A stretch of 64,000 nt of DNA from positions 4,154,001 through 4,218,000 of the forward strand of contig NZ_CP027712.1 in the NCBI RefSeq assembly GCF_003945765.1, given 5' to 3'. The stretch is from Pseudomonas chlororaphis subsp. chlororaphis. GTDB lineage: Bacteria; Pseudomonadota; Gammaproteobacteria; Pseudomonadales; Pseudomonadaceae. Positions within the stretch are counted from its first letter, which is position 1. Every line of letters starts with the position of its first letter. Below, piece after piece: positions 8,614-17,032 of this stretch. The notes below the pieces were generated by a model that did no database searches, was not told the origin of the DNA, and was given only the letters and a program-made list of their open reading frames with translations. Both the position numbers and the translations under genes were made by a program.

Positions 8614-10811
8614 AGCGCATTCTGGATACCTTTGAAACGAAGCACTCTGCCTCAGTCACAGGCCTTAGTCGGCGACATTTTCTTCAATTAAGCGCAATTG
8701 CCAGTGGCGGGATCATGGTGGGTTTTCATTTACCCGAAGTGATGGCAGGTACCCCTGTACAGATGCCCCATAAAACTGTGCAGCCTAATGCTTTTGTACG
8801 TATCACTGCTGACAACTGGATCACGGTAATTGTGGGTCATACCGAAATGGGGCAAGGCGTCACAACCATAATCCCAATGCTGGTTGCCGAGGAAATGGAC
8901 GCTGATTGGCAACGTGTGCGTTGGGAGCAGGCACCCACGGCACCCGCCTATCAGAACCCTCTAATGCATCAGCAACTTACGGGTGGCAGCCTGACGACAA
9001 TCGCCCAATACGAGCCTCAGCGTAAAGCCGGTGCCGCTGTCCGCGAAGTGATGCTAGCTGCCGCCGCAAAGCGCTGGCACGTCGATGTGTCATCACTGCG
9101 TACCGACACCGGCCGCGTGATCCACGACGCGAGCGATCGTAGCGCCACTTACGGTGAGCTAGCAGTCGATGCCGTGGGTATTGAGCCGCCAGCAAATCCA
9201 AAGCTCAAGGACCCGAAGAACTTCAAGATCATCGGCAAACCACTCCGCCGTATCGACGCCATGACCAAGGTCGACGGTTCGGGCAAGTTTGGCATGGATG
9301 CCTATGTACCTGGCATGCTCATCGCGGTGCTCGCGCGCCCGCCGCTTTTCGGTGGCAAAATCTCCCATGTCGACGCCACAGTGGCCAAGGCTATGCCCAA
9401 TGTCGTCGGTGTCTATGAAACGCCGCAGGGGGTCGCTGTGGTGGCCAAGGATTTCTGGTCGGCAAAGCGAGCTCGTGATGCCCTCGTTCTGATGTATAGC
9501 GATGTGATTGGCGAGCGCGTTTCGACGGATGAACAGCGCATTATGTATCGTCATCTGATGTCACTTGAAGGAACGGTGGCACGTAGCACTGGCGATATAG
9601 AATTGGCACAACGGAGCGCCGCGAAAACATTCACCGCCGACTACTGGTTTCCTTACCTCACCCACGCGCCGATGGAGCCACTCAATGCCACCATCGATTA
9701 TCGCGGAGGAAACACTGCTGAAGTATGGATGAGCACGCAATGGCCCGAAGGTGACCAACATGCGGCGGCCTCGGTACTTGGGCTGAAACCGGAGCAGGTA
9801 AAACTCCATACCCTGTTGACCGGCGGTGGATTTGGTCGACGCTCTTCGCTCGGTTTCGACGTCATCATCGCGGCCGCGCACATCGCCAAGGCAGTTCGTC
9901 GGCCGGTCAAGATGATCTGGACACGCGATCAAGATATCCAGGGCGGTTATTATCGTCCCAGTGCCTACCATCGGCTCAGTGCGACTCTTGACTCTCAGGG
10001 CACTATTACCTCTTGGACCAACCGTATCGCCGTGCAGTCGATCGGTACGGGCACAGTGATGGAACGCTTCATTGTCAAAAACGGCATTGACTCGCTCTCG
10101 GTTGAAGGAGCTGAAGATATTCCTTACGCCATCCCGAATCTGCGAGTCGACTTGCACACGCCACGCTTCCAGGTTCCCGTATTGTGGATGCGCTCAGTGG
10201 GGCACTCGCATACAGCCTTCGCCGTTGAGCACTTTCTTGAAGAGATTGCGCATGGGATAGGCAAGGATCCTTACCAAATGCGTCGTGAACTGCTGCAAGA
10301 AAAGCCGCGTCACCTTGCCACACTCGATGCAGTGGCCAAGTTGGCCAATTGGTCGACGCAACCGAAAGCAGGCGTATTCCGAGGCATTGTGGTCCACGAG
10401 TCATACGGTAGTTTTGTAGGGACCGTGGTCGAGGCTAGCGTCGCGACTGATCAAACGCTTACCGTGCATAAGGTGTACTCCGTCATTGACTGCGGCGTGG
10501 CGGTTAATCCCGACCTGGTCAAGGCGCAGATGGAGTCGAGCATTGCTTTTGGTCTCTCGTCAGCGCTGTATGGCGAAATTACCCTGAACAAAGGCGAGGT
10601 ACAGCAGGGCAACTACGATGACTATCCAGTCGTCCGCATGAGTCAGATGCCGCAGATCGAAACGATGGTAGTAGAAAGCGCCGAGTCTCCCGGTGGCGCT
10701 GGGGAGCCTGGCGTTGCTGGCGTGGCTCCAGCGCTGGCCAACGCAATCCTATGGGCGACCGGGCAGCCAGTACGATCGCTACCGCTACGCCATTCCTTTC
10801 GTGTTGTCTAA
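8610..10811 (+). CDS. Molybdenum hydroxylase large subunit (IorB-like, molybdopterin-binding)
   Basis: A 733-residue xanthine-dehydrogenase-family molybdopterin subunit. Residues 20-45 hold a Tat-like signal (SRRHFLQLSAIASGG) indicating export in folded form. GHTEMGQGVTT near 78, GGGFGRRS near 407 and the GGAGEPG motif with the catalytic glutamate near 698 are family marks. ATG 8610 overlaps the small-subunit stop (ATGA), so translation is coupled. Unlike NicB, no cytochrome domain is fused at the C-terminus; that function is in the next gene. No FAD subunit or cofactor-insertion (XdhC-like) gene is seen nearby. It would hydroxylate an N-heterocycle or oxidise an aldehyde. Confidence 0.92.
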   Translation: MKRILDTFETKHSASVTGLSRRHFLQLSAIASGGIMVGFHLPEVMAGTPVQMPHKTVQPNAFVRITADNWITVIVGHTEMGQGVTTIIPMLVAEEMDADWQRVRWEQAPTAPAYQNPLMHQQLTGGSLTTIAQYEPQRKAGAAVREVMLAAAAKRWHVDVSSLRTDTGRVIHDASDRSATYGELAVDAVGIEPPANPKLKDPKNFKIIGKPLRRIDAMTKVDGSGKFGMDAYVPGMLIAVLARPPLFGGKISHVDATVAKAMPNVVGVYETPQGVAVVAKDFWSAKRARDALVLMYSDVIGERVSTDEQRIMYRHLMSLEGTVARSTGDIELAQRSAAKTFTADYWFPYLTHAPMEPLNATIDYRGGNTAEVWMSTQWPEGDQHAAASVLGLKPEQVKLHTLLTGGGFGRRSSLGFDVIIAAAHIAKAVRRPVKMIWTRDQDIQGGYYRPSAYHRLSATLDSQGTITSWTNRIAVQSIGTGTVMERFIVKNGIDSLSVEGAEDIPYAIPNLRVDLHTPRFQVPVLWMRSVGHSHTAFAVEHFLEEIAHGIGKDPYQMRRELLQEKPRHLATLDAVAKLANWSTQPKAGVFRGIVVHESYGSFVGTVVEASVATDQTLTVHKVYSVIDCGVAVNPDLVKAQMESSIAFGLSSALYGEITLNKGEVQQGNYDDYPVVRMSQMPQIETMVVESAESPGGAGEPGVAGVAPALANAILWATGQPVRSLPLRHSFRVV

Positions 10812-10822
10812 GGTAACCTGAC

Positions 10823-11392
10823 ATGTACATCACAAGAGCGACGATTCTGCGGCTGTCTGCCGCGCTGAGTATTATGTCATTCGACGCACAGGCTCAGGAG
10901 CCCAACGCTTATCAATTGTTCGATCCAGTCGTGAGCGTCTTACAAAGCCCCCGCTGTATGAACTGCCATCAGAGTGCACGGCCGACCCAAAAAGATTCGA
11001 TGATTGCTCATATCCAGAATGTAGTGCGTGGCACGGCAGGTCTGGGAGCACCCACGATGCAATGTATTGCCTGCCATCAAGAGAAGAACACCGCCGACGG
11101 CAAGGTGCCAGGTGCTCGCGGGTGGCATATGCCACCGTTGCCTATGGTCTGGGAGGGGCTGACCAGTGCGCAGATATGCCATCAAATGCAGGACCCCAAA
11201 CGCAATGGCAATCGTAAAACACCCGAAGAAGTCATCGAACATATGAGAACTGATCCGCTGGTGCTATGGGCTTGGGATCCCGGTGCTGGTCGATCCACGC
11301 CAAGCATCACACACGATCAGTTTATCGAGCGATTGGAGCTCTGGGCCAAGGCTGGGATGCCATGCCCGGACGAGCAAGCAGCGGCACGCTGA
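10823..11392 (+). CDS. Periplasmic di-haem cytochrome c-like protein
   Basis: A 189-residue protein with an N-terminal signal peptide (cleavage near DAQAQEP, residues 22-26) and two c-type haem motifs, CMNCH near residues 46-50 and CIACH near 78-82. It starts 11 bases after the large molybdenum-hydroxylase subunit. Position and haem content suggest it takes electrons from the Fe-S subunit to the respiratory chain, as the separate cytochromes of IorAB-like enzymes are thought to do. It is the last gene of the operon before decayed mobile-element DNA. Confidence 0.85.
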   Translation: MYITRATILRLSAALSIMSFDAQAQEPNAYQLFDPVVSVLQSPRCMNCHQSARPTQKDSMIAHIQNVVRGTAGLGAPTMQCIACHQEKNTADGKVPGARGWHMPPLPMVWEGLTSAQICHQMQDPKRNGNRKTPEEVIEHMRTDPLVLWAWDPGAGRSTPSITHDQFIERLELWAKAGMPCPDEQAAAR

Positions 11393-11654
11393 GCGTGACG
11401 ATCAACACATGACGACGCTGCTGGTTAACGTCATTGGCCTATCGACGTCTGCGACTCAAGGCATGCTGCGCTGGAGAGCTAACCTCGCCGCTGAACGCGT
11501 CGAATAGGACCGCAAGGCAGCAACGGGTCAAGGCCAGGGTATTGGCATCAGCCCTTTGGCAGCTTTGCGCCTAGGCGGTTGAGGTCTCAATCGAGCATAG
11601 CGAGATCCATATCCATACCCGCCGCGTGGTCTGTGTGATTGACTGCGGTACTCC

Positions 11655-11850
11655 GTTAACCAAAAGAGCGACGGCCGAATGGTTGGATATCCCGAACATT
11701 TTGAGTCGGGAGTTCGATGTGCCGGCACCCAACCAGGTGTGGTGCGGGGACATCACTTACATCTTGGCCCAGGATAAATGACACTATCTGGCGGTTGTGC
11801 TGGATCCGCAGGACCTACTGTTTCACTCGGATCAGGGGTCAAAGCGCCGG
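11655..11850 (+). pseudogene. IS3-family transposase remnant (rve domain)
   Basis: A decayed fragment of an IS3-family OrfB transposase. In one frame it reads LDIPNILSREF, PNQVWCGDITYI, then HYLAVVLD and LLFHSDQGS, all standard stretches of the integrase core around the first and second catalytic aspartates. A TGA at 11779-11781 replaces the usual Trp before HYLAVVLD, and the roughly 40 residues normally between VVLD and the LFHSDQGS block are deleted. No flanking inverted repeats were recognised. It marks past mobile activity between the molybdenum hydroxylase operon and the tRNA-Gly gene. Confidence 0.85.
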
Positions 11851-11906
11851 ATTAATGTACTAAAAAATCGTGGCTGCTAGTACTTTCGAGAAGAACTTAC
11901 TGGAAC

Positions 11907-11929
11907 GAAAAAAGAGGCCGAAGCCTCTT
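11907..11929 (-). terminator. Rho-independent terminator after tRNA-Gly
   Basis: On the minus strand a perfect 7-bp stem (AAGAGGC/GCCTCTT) with a TTCG tetraloop is followed by a run of T. It lies about 47 bases beyond the tRNA 3' end and fits termination of the pgsA/tRNA transcript. Confidence 0.85.
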
Positions 11930-11975
11930 ATTTTCAGTTTCTGCAGACTTCAATAGAAGCCTGTAGAACAATAAT

Positions 11976-12051
<76 letters not shown>

Positions 12052-12114
12052 GTCTTGGTGGTGTGCATTCTATAGAAATTCGAAACTGCGTCAACCCCTT
12101 GATTCAAAAAAGTT

Positions 12115-12675
12115 TTATTTCTTTTCCACATCGGTCTTCAGATGCGGCCAAGCGGCGCGCAGGTACTGCAGCATGGACCACAGGGTCAGGCCTCCCGCGA
12201 TCAGCAGCAAGGCATAACCCAGCAGCACCCAGAAGGTGAAGGCCGGCGGGTTGGCCAGCAGGATCACCAGCGCCAGCATCTGCGCGGCGGTTTTCCATTT
12301 GCCCATGTTGGACACCGCCACCTGGGCGCGGGCACCCAGTTCGGCCATCCACTCGCGGAGGGCGGAGACGACGATTTCACGTCCGATGATCACCGCCGCC
12401 GGCAGGGTCAGCCACAGGTTGCCGTGCTCTTGCACCAGCAGCACCAGGGCCACCGCCACCATCAATTTGTCGGCCACCGGATCGAGGAAGGCCCCGAACG
12501 GCGTGCTTTGCTCCAGGCGGCGCGCCAGGTAACCATCGAGCCAGTCGGTGGCCGCAGCGAACGCGAAGACAGAACTGGCAGCGATGTAGCTCCAGGAGTA
12601 AGGCAGGTAAAACAGCAAAATGAAGATTGGGATGAGCAGAACGCGTAGAACGGTGATCAGATTAGGGATATTCAT
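12115..12675 (-). CDS. pgsA: CDP-diacylglycerol--glycerol-3-phosphate 3-phosphatidyltransferase
   Basis: Membrane enzyme that makes phosphatidylglycerophosphate, the committed step to phosphatidylglycerol and cardiolipin. The 186-residue product has the CDP-alcohol phosphatidyltransferase signature [27 protein letters not shown] around residues 54-80, with its aspartates that bind Mg2+ and CDP-diacylglycerol, and several membrane helices. ATG 12675 gives the usual N-terminus [12 protein letters not shown]; a GTG two codons upstream is less likely. In most Pseudomonas pgsA directly follows uvrC; here about 560 bases of foreign-looking DNA separate them. Confidence 0.96.
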   Translation of the reverse strand: MNIPNLITVLRVLLIPIFILLFYLPYSWSYIAASSVFAFAAATDWLDGYLARRLEQSTPFGAFLDPVADKLMVAVALVLLVQEHGNLWLTLPAAVIIGREIVVSALREWMAELGARAQVAVSNMGKWKTAAQMLALVILLANPPAFTFWVLLGYALLLIAGGLTLWSMLQYLRAAWPHLKTDVEKK

Positions 12676-12775
12676 CGGCACAACTGGCTACGAGGTGAGT
12701 TGGCAATCTACTCGAAAAAGACAGCAGATGAGGTAGGCACGGCCATTCTACGGGCTTCTCGCACAGCGTGTCTAA

Positions 12776-12961
12776 CACTGTTCCAAGACTTTGAGCGCCT
12801 CGAAAGAGCAACTGAATGGTCGTCCCATGGCTCACCTGGGCAGCCCGACCAGCCACGGCGGGACAATCATCACCGGGTCGGGTGACACCTTCGGCGGTGT
12901 TGTCTTGGGCCCACTCCAAGTGGGCTTTCTGAGAGTGTCTTATTGGACGGTGCTGGTGTAG
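12776..12961 (+). pseudogene. PAAR-motif protein remnant (T6SS spike tip type)
   Basis: The plus strand is open from the stop at 12773-12775 to TAG 12959-12961. It encodes LNGRPMAHLGSPTSHGGTI and then ITGSGDTFGG, which matches the repeating pattern of PAAR proteins that cap VgrG spikes (NGRP.A..GSPTSHGG...I.GS.DTF). After GDTFGG the sequence departs from the family, and a full second repeat is absent, so it is probably a truncated or frameshifted remnant. ATG 12827 is the only in-frame ATG and lies inside the motif. It sits on the strand opposite pgsA and uvrC. Confidence 0.55.
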
Positions 12962-13031
12962 GGCAAATCGGATCAGACACTTGGCGCGTCATCAAAAACC
13001 CTAAGAGACTTGATACCGGGTGAGACAACCT

Positions 13032-13229
13032 ATGATACAGGGCACATTTCCCCCCGATTGGTGGGCCGATACGCCCCCGGCCCGGTGCATCTACATCACG
13101 CCAAAACGGTGGAGAACAATGGGCATTTACCTTGATGGGAGCGCTAAGATCGACATCACTAAAACAGCCCCTGATGTTATTGCCCGCCTGAAACAGTGCC
13201 CCGGTCAGCCTGACCCTTTCAGGCCCTGA
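13032..13229 (+). CDS. Hypothetical small protein between PAAR remnant and uvrC
   Basis: A 65-residue ORF (GTG alternative at 13020) with no family I recognise. Its C-terminal half (MGIYLDGSAKIDITKTAPDV...) is plausible soluble protein sequence. The ribosome site is weak. It shares strand and location with the PAAR remnant and may be part of the same insertion, possibly the end of a fused or neighbouring effector-related gene. It could also be chance. The stop lies eight bases before the convergent uvrC stop. Confidence 0.35.
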   Translation: MIQGTFPPDWWADTPPARCIYITPKRWRTMGIYLDGSAKIDITKTAPDVIARLKQCPGQPDPFRP

Positions 13230-13237
13230 GCTCTCCC

Positions 13238-15061
13238 CTACTCACTATGCAAGTTCGCATAAATCAGTTCAGCGAGCTTTTTACTGATCCCCGGCGCCTT
13301 GGCGATCTCCTCGATGCTGGCGCGAGACAGTTCCTGCAATCCGCCAAAGTGTTTCAGCAGGTCGCGGCGGCGCTTGGGGCCGACGCCGGCCACGCCTTCG
13401 AGGGTCGAAGTGCGGCGGGTCTTGCCGCGACGCGCGCGGTGGCCGGTGATGGCGAAACGGTGAGCCTCGTCGCGGATCTGCTGGATCAGGTGCAGCGCCG
13501 GTGAGTCGCCCTTGAGGGTGAACTCATGGGCCGCATCGTTGAGGTAGAGGGTCTCGAAGCCGGCCTTGCGCGTCGCGCCCTTGGCCACCCCCAAGAGGAT
13601 CAGGTCGGGCACCGCCAGCTCGTTGAGCACGTCGCGGGCCATGGACAGCTGGCCCTTGCCGCCGTCCACCAACAGGATGTCCGGCAGCTTGCCCTCACCG
13701 TCCTTGAGTTTGCTGAAGCGCCGGGTCAGGGCCTGGTGCATCGCCGCATAGTCGTCGCCGGCGGTGACGCCTTCGATGTTGTAGCGCCGGTAATCGGACT
13801 TCAGCGGACCTTCCGGGCCAAATACCACGCAGGACGCCACGGTCGCCTCGCCGCTGGAGTGACTGATGTCGTAACACTCCAGGCGTTGCGGCGGCTCGTC
13901 CAGGTTCAGCACTTCGGCCAGGGCTTCGAAACGTGCGGCCACATGCTGCCGATTGGCCAGCCGCGCGCTCAGGGCCTGCTCGGCGTTGGTCACCGCCAGC
14001 TGCTGCCAGCGCGCCCGCGTGCCGCGCACCCGGTGGCTGATGCTCAGCTCGCGACCGCGCAAGGCCTGGATCGCGGTGATCAGGGTCGGGAAATCTTCAT
14101 GGACCACGTTGACGATCAGCTCGCTGGGCAGGTCGCGCTCCGGGCTGCTGAGAAAGTACTGGCCAAGGAATGCCGACATGACCTCGGCCACCTCTTCCTC
14201 GATACCCACCTGGGGAAAGAAGTTCTTGCTGCCCAGCACCCGGCCGCCACGCACGCTGATCAGGTGCACACAGGCGCCGCCCGGGTTGACGAAAGCCGCC
14301 ACCACATCGACGTCGCCGCTGCCGCCTTCCATGCTCTGCTGGTCCTGCACCCGCCGCAGCAGGGAAATCTGGTCGCGCAGCTCGGCGGCCTTCTCGAAGT
14401 CCAGGGTGCTGGCCGCCTGCTCCATGCCCGCCGACAGTTCGTCGGTCAGGGCATTGCTGCGGCCTTCGAGGAACATCACCGAGTGGCGCACATCCTCGGC
14501 ATACACCTCGGCCTCCACCAGGCCGACGCACGGCGCCTTGCAGCGCTTGATCTGATATTGCAGGCACGGCCGGGTGCGGTTCTTGTAGTAGCTGTCCTCG
14601 CACTGGCGGACCATGAAGGTCTTTTGCAGCAGGCTCAGGCTCTCGCGAATCGCCCCGGCGCTGGGGTACGGCCCGAAGTACTTGCCCTTTTGCTTCTTCG
14701 CCCCGCGATGGATGCTGAAACGCGGAAACTCGCCGTCCGACAGAAACACATAGGGATAGGACTTATCGTCGCGCAACAGGATGTTGTACGGCGGCCGCCA
14801 TTCCTTGATCAGCGTCTGCTCCAGCAGCAGGGCTTCGGTTTCGTTGGCGGTGATGGTGGTTTCGATCTGCGCGATGCGCCCCACCAGGGCAGCGGTCTTC
14901 GGCGCCAGGCCGGTCTTGCGAAAGTAGCTGGCCAGGCGGCTCTTCAGGTTCTTGGCTTTACCGACGTAAAGCAGACGTGCATCGCCGTCGAACATGCGAT
15001 ACACGCCAGGACGGCCACTGCAGGTGGAAAGAAAAGCACTGGGATCAAACGGGTCGGTCAT
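13238..15061 (-). CDS. uvrC: Excinuclease ABC subunit C
   Basis: Dual-incision nuclease of nucleotide excision repair, 607 residues, standard length. The GIY-YIG domain is at residues 15-95 ([21 protein letters not shown]). A cysteine cluster follows ([15 protein letters not shown] near 165), then the UVR motif near 205-240 ([28 protein letters not shown]). The RNase H-like UvrC C-terminal domain includes [10 protein letters not shown] and [11 protein letters not shown], and tandem helix-hairpin-helix motifs end the protein ([19 protein letters not shown]). The ATG lies two bases after the gacA stop, the classic gacA-uvrC operon. Confidence 0.98.
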   Translation of the reverse strand: MTDPFDPSAFLSTCSGRPGVYRMFDGDARLLYVGKAKNLKSRLASYFRKTGLAPKTAALVGRIAQIETTITANETEALLLEQTLIKEWRPPYNILLRDDKSYPYVFLSDGEFPRFSIHRGAKKQKGKYFGPYPSAGAIRESLSLLQKTFMVRQCEDSYYKNRTRPCLQYQIKRCKAPCVGLVEAEVYAEDVRHSVMFLEGRSNALTDELSAGMEQAASTLDFEKAAELRDQISLLRRVQDQQSMEGGSGDVDVVAAFVNPGGACVHLISVRGGRVLGSKNFFPQVGIEEEVAEVMSAFLGQYFLSSPERDLPSELIVNVVHEDFPTLITAIQALRGRELSISHRVRGTRARWQQLAVTNAEQALSARLANRQHVAARFEALAEVLNLDEPPQRLECYDISHSSGEATVASCVVFGPEGPLKSDYRRYNIEGVTAGDDYAAMHQALTRRFSKLKDGEGKLPDILLVDGGKGQLSMARDVLNELAVPDLILLGVAKGATRKAGFETLYLNDAAHEFTLKGDSPALHLIQQIRDEAHRFAITGHRARRGKTRRTSTLEGVAGVGPKRRRDLLKHFGGLQELSRASIEEIAKAPGISKKLAELIYANLHSE

Positions 15062-15063
15062 TG

Positions 15064-15705
15064 TCAGGCGCTGGCATCGACCATGCCGTGGCGAACCGCC
15101 AGCAACGTCAGTTCGACATCACTGCTGATCGAGAGCTTCTCGAAGATACGGTAACGGTAGGTATTCACGGTTTTCGGAGACAGGCACAACTTGTCGGAGA
15201 TGATCTGCACTTTCTGGCAGCCGACAATCATCAGCGCAATCTGGATCTCGCGCTCCGACAAGGCGTCGAACGGTGAATCACTGGACGGCTGGAATGACTT
15301 GAACACCAGTTGCTGGGCAATCTGCGGGCTGATGTAACGCTGGCCGGCAAACACCAGGCGGATGGCCTGCACCATTTCGTTGAGACCCGCGCCCTTGGTC
15401 AGGTAACCCGCCGCACCGGCTTGCAGCAAGCGGGTCGGGAACGGATCTTCTTCACACACGGTGACGGCCACGACTTTGATATCCGGGTGACTGCGCAATA
15501 ACTTGCGCGTGGCTTCAAGACCGCCGATCCCGGGCATCTTGACGTCCATGAGGACCACATCGGGTTTCAATTCCCGGGCCTTGAGCAGGGATTCCTCCCC
15601 TGATTCGGCCTGACCGACCACTTGCAGGCCATCGATGTCAGCCAGCATTCGTGTAATACCTGTATGAACGAGATCATGGTCATCGACTACTAGCACCCTA
15701 ATCAA
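15064..15705 (-). CDS. gacA: Response regulator GacA (UvrY)
   Basis: Global two-component regulator partnered by the GacS kinase. It activates the Rsm small RNAs and so secondary metabolism, exoenzymes and biocontrol traits. The 213-residue product has a receiver domain (D8-D9, phosphoacceptor D54 in [10 protein letters not shown]82, K104) and a LuxR-type helix-turn-helix ([10 protein letters not shown] to [13 protein letters not shown], residues 149-190). The start is the TTG at 15705, with GAGGTG five bases upstream, as in other Pseudomonas; an upstream ATG at 15798 is in frame but not used by the family. Residue 14 is His (CAT) where I recall Arg in orthologues. Confidence 0.97.
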   Translation of the reverse strand: MIRVLVVDDHDLVHTGITRMLADIDGLQVVGQAESGEESLLKARELKPDVVLMDVKMPGIGGLEATRKLLRSHPDIKVVAVTVCEEDPFPTRLLQAGAAGYLTKGAGLNEMVQAIRLVFAGQRYISPQIAQQLVFKSFQPSSDSPFDALSEREIQIALMIVGCQKVQIISDKLCLSPKTVNTYRYRIFEKLSISSDVELTLLAVRHGMVDASA

Positions 15706-15850
15706 GCAGACACCTCGCGATTTGGTCTTATAGGTTGCCGGACACCTTAGCAAAAAAGCAGCGTGCTGACCTAATGACAAACACCATATAAAAAGCACTT
15801 GTTCACCAGGGGTATCCGGTGGATGGTTGATGCGCTGCGAACGCCCTGCC

Positions 15851-16216
15851 CTAAGGCTCTCGGGCGTCCGCCTTTCTTTTCATGAGGCTGGAAACCGAAA
15901 GCTCGGCAAGGGTATGGGTCAGGTGCCGGATCGCGTCCTGATCTTCCTTGTACAAAGCCCGATAACTGACGAGGATTCTCTCTTCGCTCTGGCTGAGGTT
16001 ATCGGCCCTGGTCGGGGTCCGCCTGCCGGTCACTATATAAAGGACATCGACCCCTTTTGCCGCCACCCGGGACAAGTAATCCGCCTTGGGCACACGGTCT
16101 CCACTTTCATATCTGCCTTGGGCATTGGCTTCCACGCCGCCAACTTCACCAAATTTTTTCTGCGACAACCCCAGGCGTTCCCTTTCCTGTCTTAACCGCG
16201 AACCGATTCCACTCAT
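15851..16216 (-). CDS. XRE-family helix-turn-helix regulator
   Basis: A 121-residue Cro/CI-type DNA-binding protein. The helix-turn-helix is at residues 3-60 (IGSRLRQERERLGLSQKKFGEVGGV, then GRYESGDRVPKADYLSRVAA), followed by GVDVLYIVTGRRTP, a pattern common in phage-type repressors of Pseudomonas. ATG 16216 was chosen as the first Met giving a normal N-terminus; the longer upstream frame has no family support. It is divergent from a second small DNA-binding protein, 81 bases apart, a layout like a phage repressor/Cro switch. It lies just upstream of gacA on the same strand. Confidence 0.8.
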   Translation of the reverse strand: MSGIGSRLRQERERLGLSQKKFGEVGGVEANAQGRYESGDRVPKADYLSRVAAKGVDVLYIVTGRRTPTRADNLSQSEERILVSYRALYKEDQDAIRHLTHTLAELSVSSLMKRKADAREP

Positions 16217-16297
16217 TTGGATGTATGATCCTTTTTTATGCACCCCTAGGGGTGTTACACCCTTCAAGCATTGAACAAATTTGAACGGTTTTGAACT

Positions 16298-16528
16298 ATG
16301 CCCGGTATCCGCACTGCCGCACAAGCCAAGGCCTGGCTTGAACATCAAGGTAAATCGGTTCAACAGTTCGCCCGTGAACACGGGGTCGACCCAGCCACCA
16401 CCTACCAGGTATTGGCCGGCCGCAAGAAAGGACGACGCGGAGAGGCGCACAAGGTGGCCGTATTGCTGGGTATGAAAGACGGCATCATCCTGGCCGAGCC
16501 GGAGGATCCCGGTCAGGCGCCCGCCTGA
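16298..16528 (+). CDS. Small DNA-binding protein (Cro-like, phage-associated type)
   Basis: A 76-residue basic protein with a helix-turn-helix-like core (VQQFAREHGVDPATTYQVLAGRKKGRRGEAHKVAVLLGMKDG, residues 21-62). It matches the small phage-associated DNA-binding proteins found beside XRE repressors in Pseudomonas. The shared intergenic region (16217-16297) should contain both promoters and operators. This is an isolated switch pair without obvious phage structural genes, so it may be a domesticated phage remnant or a hotspot marker. Confidence 0.65.
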   Translation: MPGIRTAAQAKAWLEHQGKSVQQFAREHGVDPATTYQVLAGRKKGRRGEAHKVAVLLGMKDGIILAEPEDPGQAPA

Positions 16529-16585
16529 TCCTCGACTGTCGCCACACTGCTCGGGACAACCGCCGTCCCACACAAAAACCAGCGG

Positions 16586-17032
16586 CTACGCATCCGCGGC
16601 GCTGCTTCGCTCCATCCGTAGAAAGCACTCGTCTTCCCCGACCACCTTCAGCCCCATGCGCCCATAGAGCGCCTGCGCCGGGTTGTCCTTGAACACCGTC
16701 AGCCGCAGCAGCCCACGCCGTTCACCACGCGCCATCGCCAACACCTGTTCGATGGTCCAGGCCCCGGCACCTTGCCCGCGAAACGCCTCGAGCACATGCA
16801 ACTCGCGAATATACAAGGCCCTGGAATCGCGACTCAGGCTGACGAATCCCAGCACCTCGGCACCCTGGCAGATCAGCAGGTTCTCCCGCCCGGCCCAGGC
16901 CACATCGAAGGCTTCGTCCAGCCACAACAGGTCGTGACGGATGTAATAGCCCAGCATGGTGCTGCGGGTCAGGTCGCGGGCGAACAGCAGATCCTCCGAG
17001 GTGCTGGCCGGACGCAGTTGGAAACCGTTCAA
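16586..17032 (-). CDS. GNAT family N-acetyltransferase
   Basis: A 148-residue acetyltransferase-like protein. The GNAT core is visible as LYIRELHVLEAFRGQGAGAWTIEQV near residues 77-101 (acetyl-CoA-binding R/QxxGxG/A loop) and LRLTVFKDNPAQALYGRMGLKVVGED near 113-138. The likely start is the TTG at 17032, which overlaps the nitrilase stop as TTGA; no upstream ATG fits. It therefore appears translationally coupled to the carbon-nitrogen hydrolase gene. Substrate unknown. Confidence 0.8.
   Translation of the reverse strand: MNGFQLRPASTSEDLLFARDLTRSTMLGYYIRHDLLWLDEAFDVAWAGRENLLICQGAEVLGFVSLSRDSRALYIRELHVLEAFRGQGAGAWTIEQVLAMARGERRGLLRLTVFKDNPAQALYGRMGLKVVGEDECFLRMERSSAADA

Noticed and set aside
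13526..15154. 542-codon open frame on the plus strand opposite uvrC
   Set aside because: Antisense shadow of a well-identified uvrC reading frame with no ribosome site or motifs.
15706..15798. Upstream ATG giving a 244-residue GacA
   Set aside because: GacA orthologues start at the TTG after GAGGTG and are 213 residues. The extra 31 residues look non-coding.
16253..16297. Possible longer start for the Cro-like protein
   Set aside because: The region lies in the divergent control interval. The ATG at 16298 gives the expected small-protein length.
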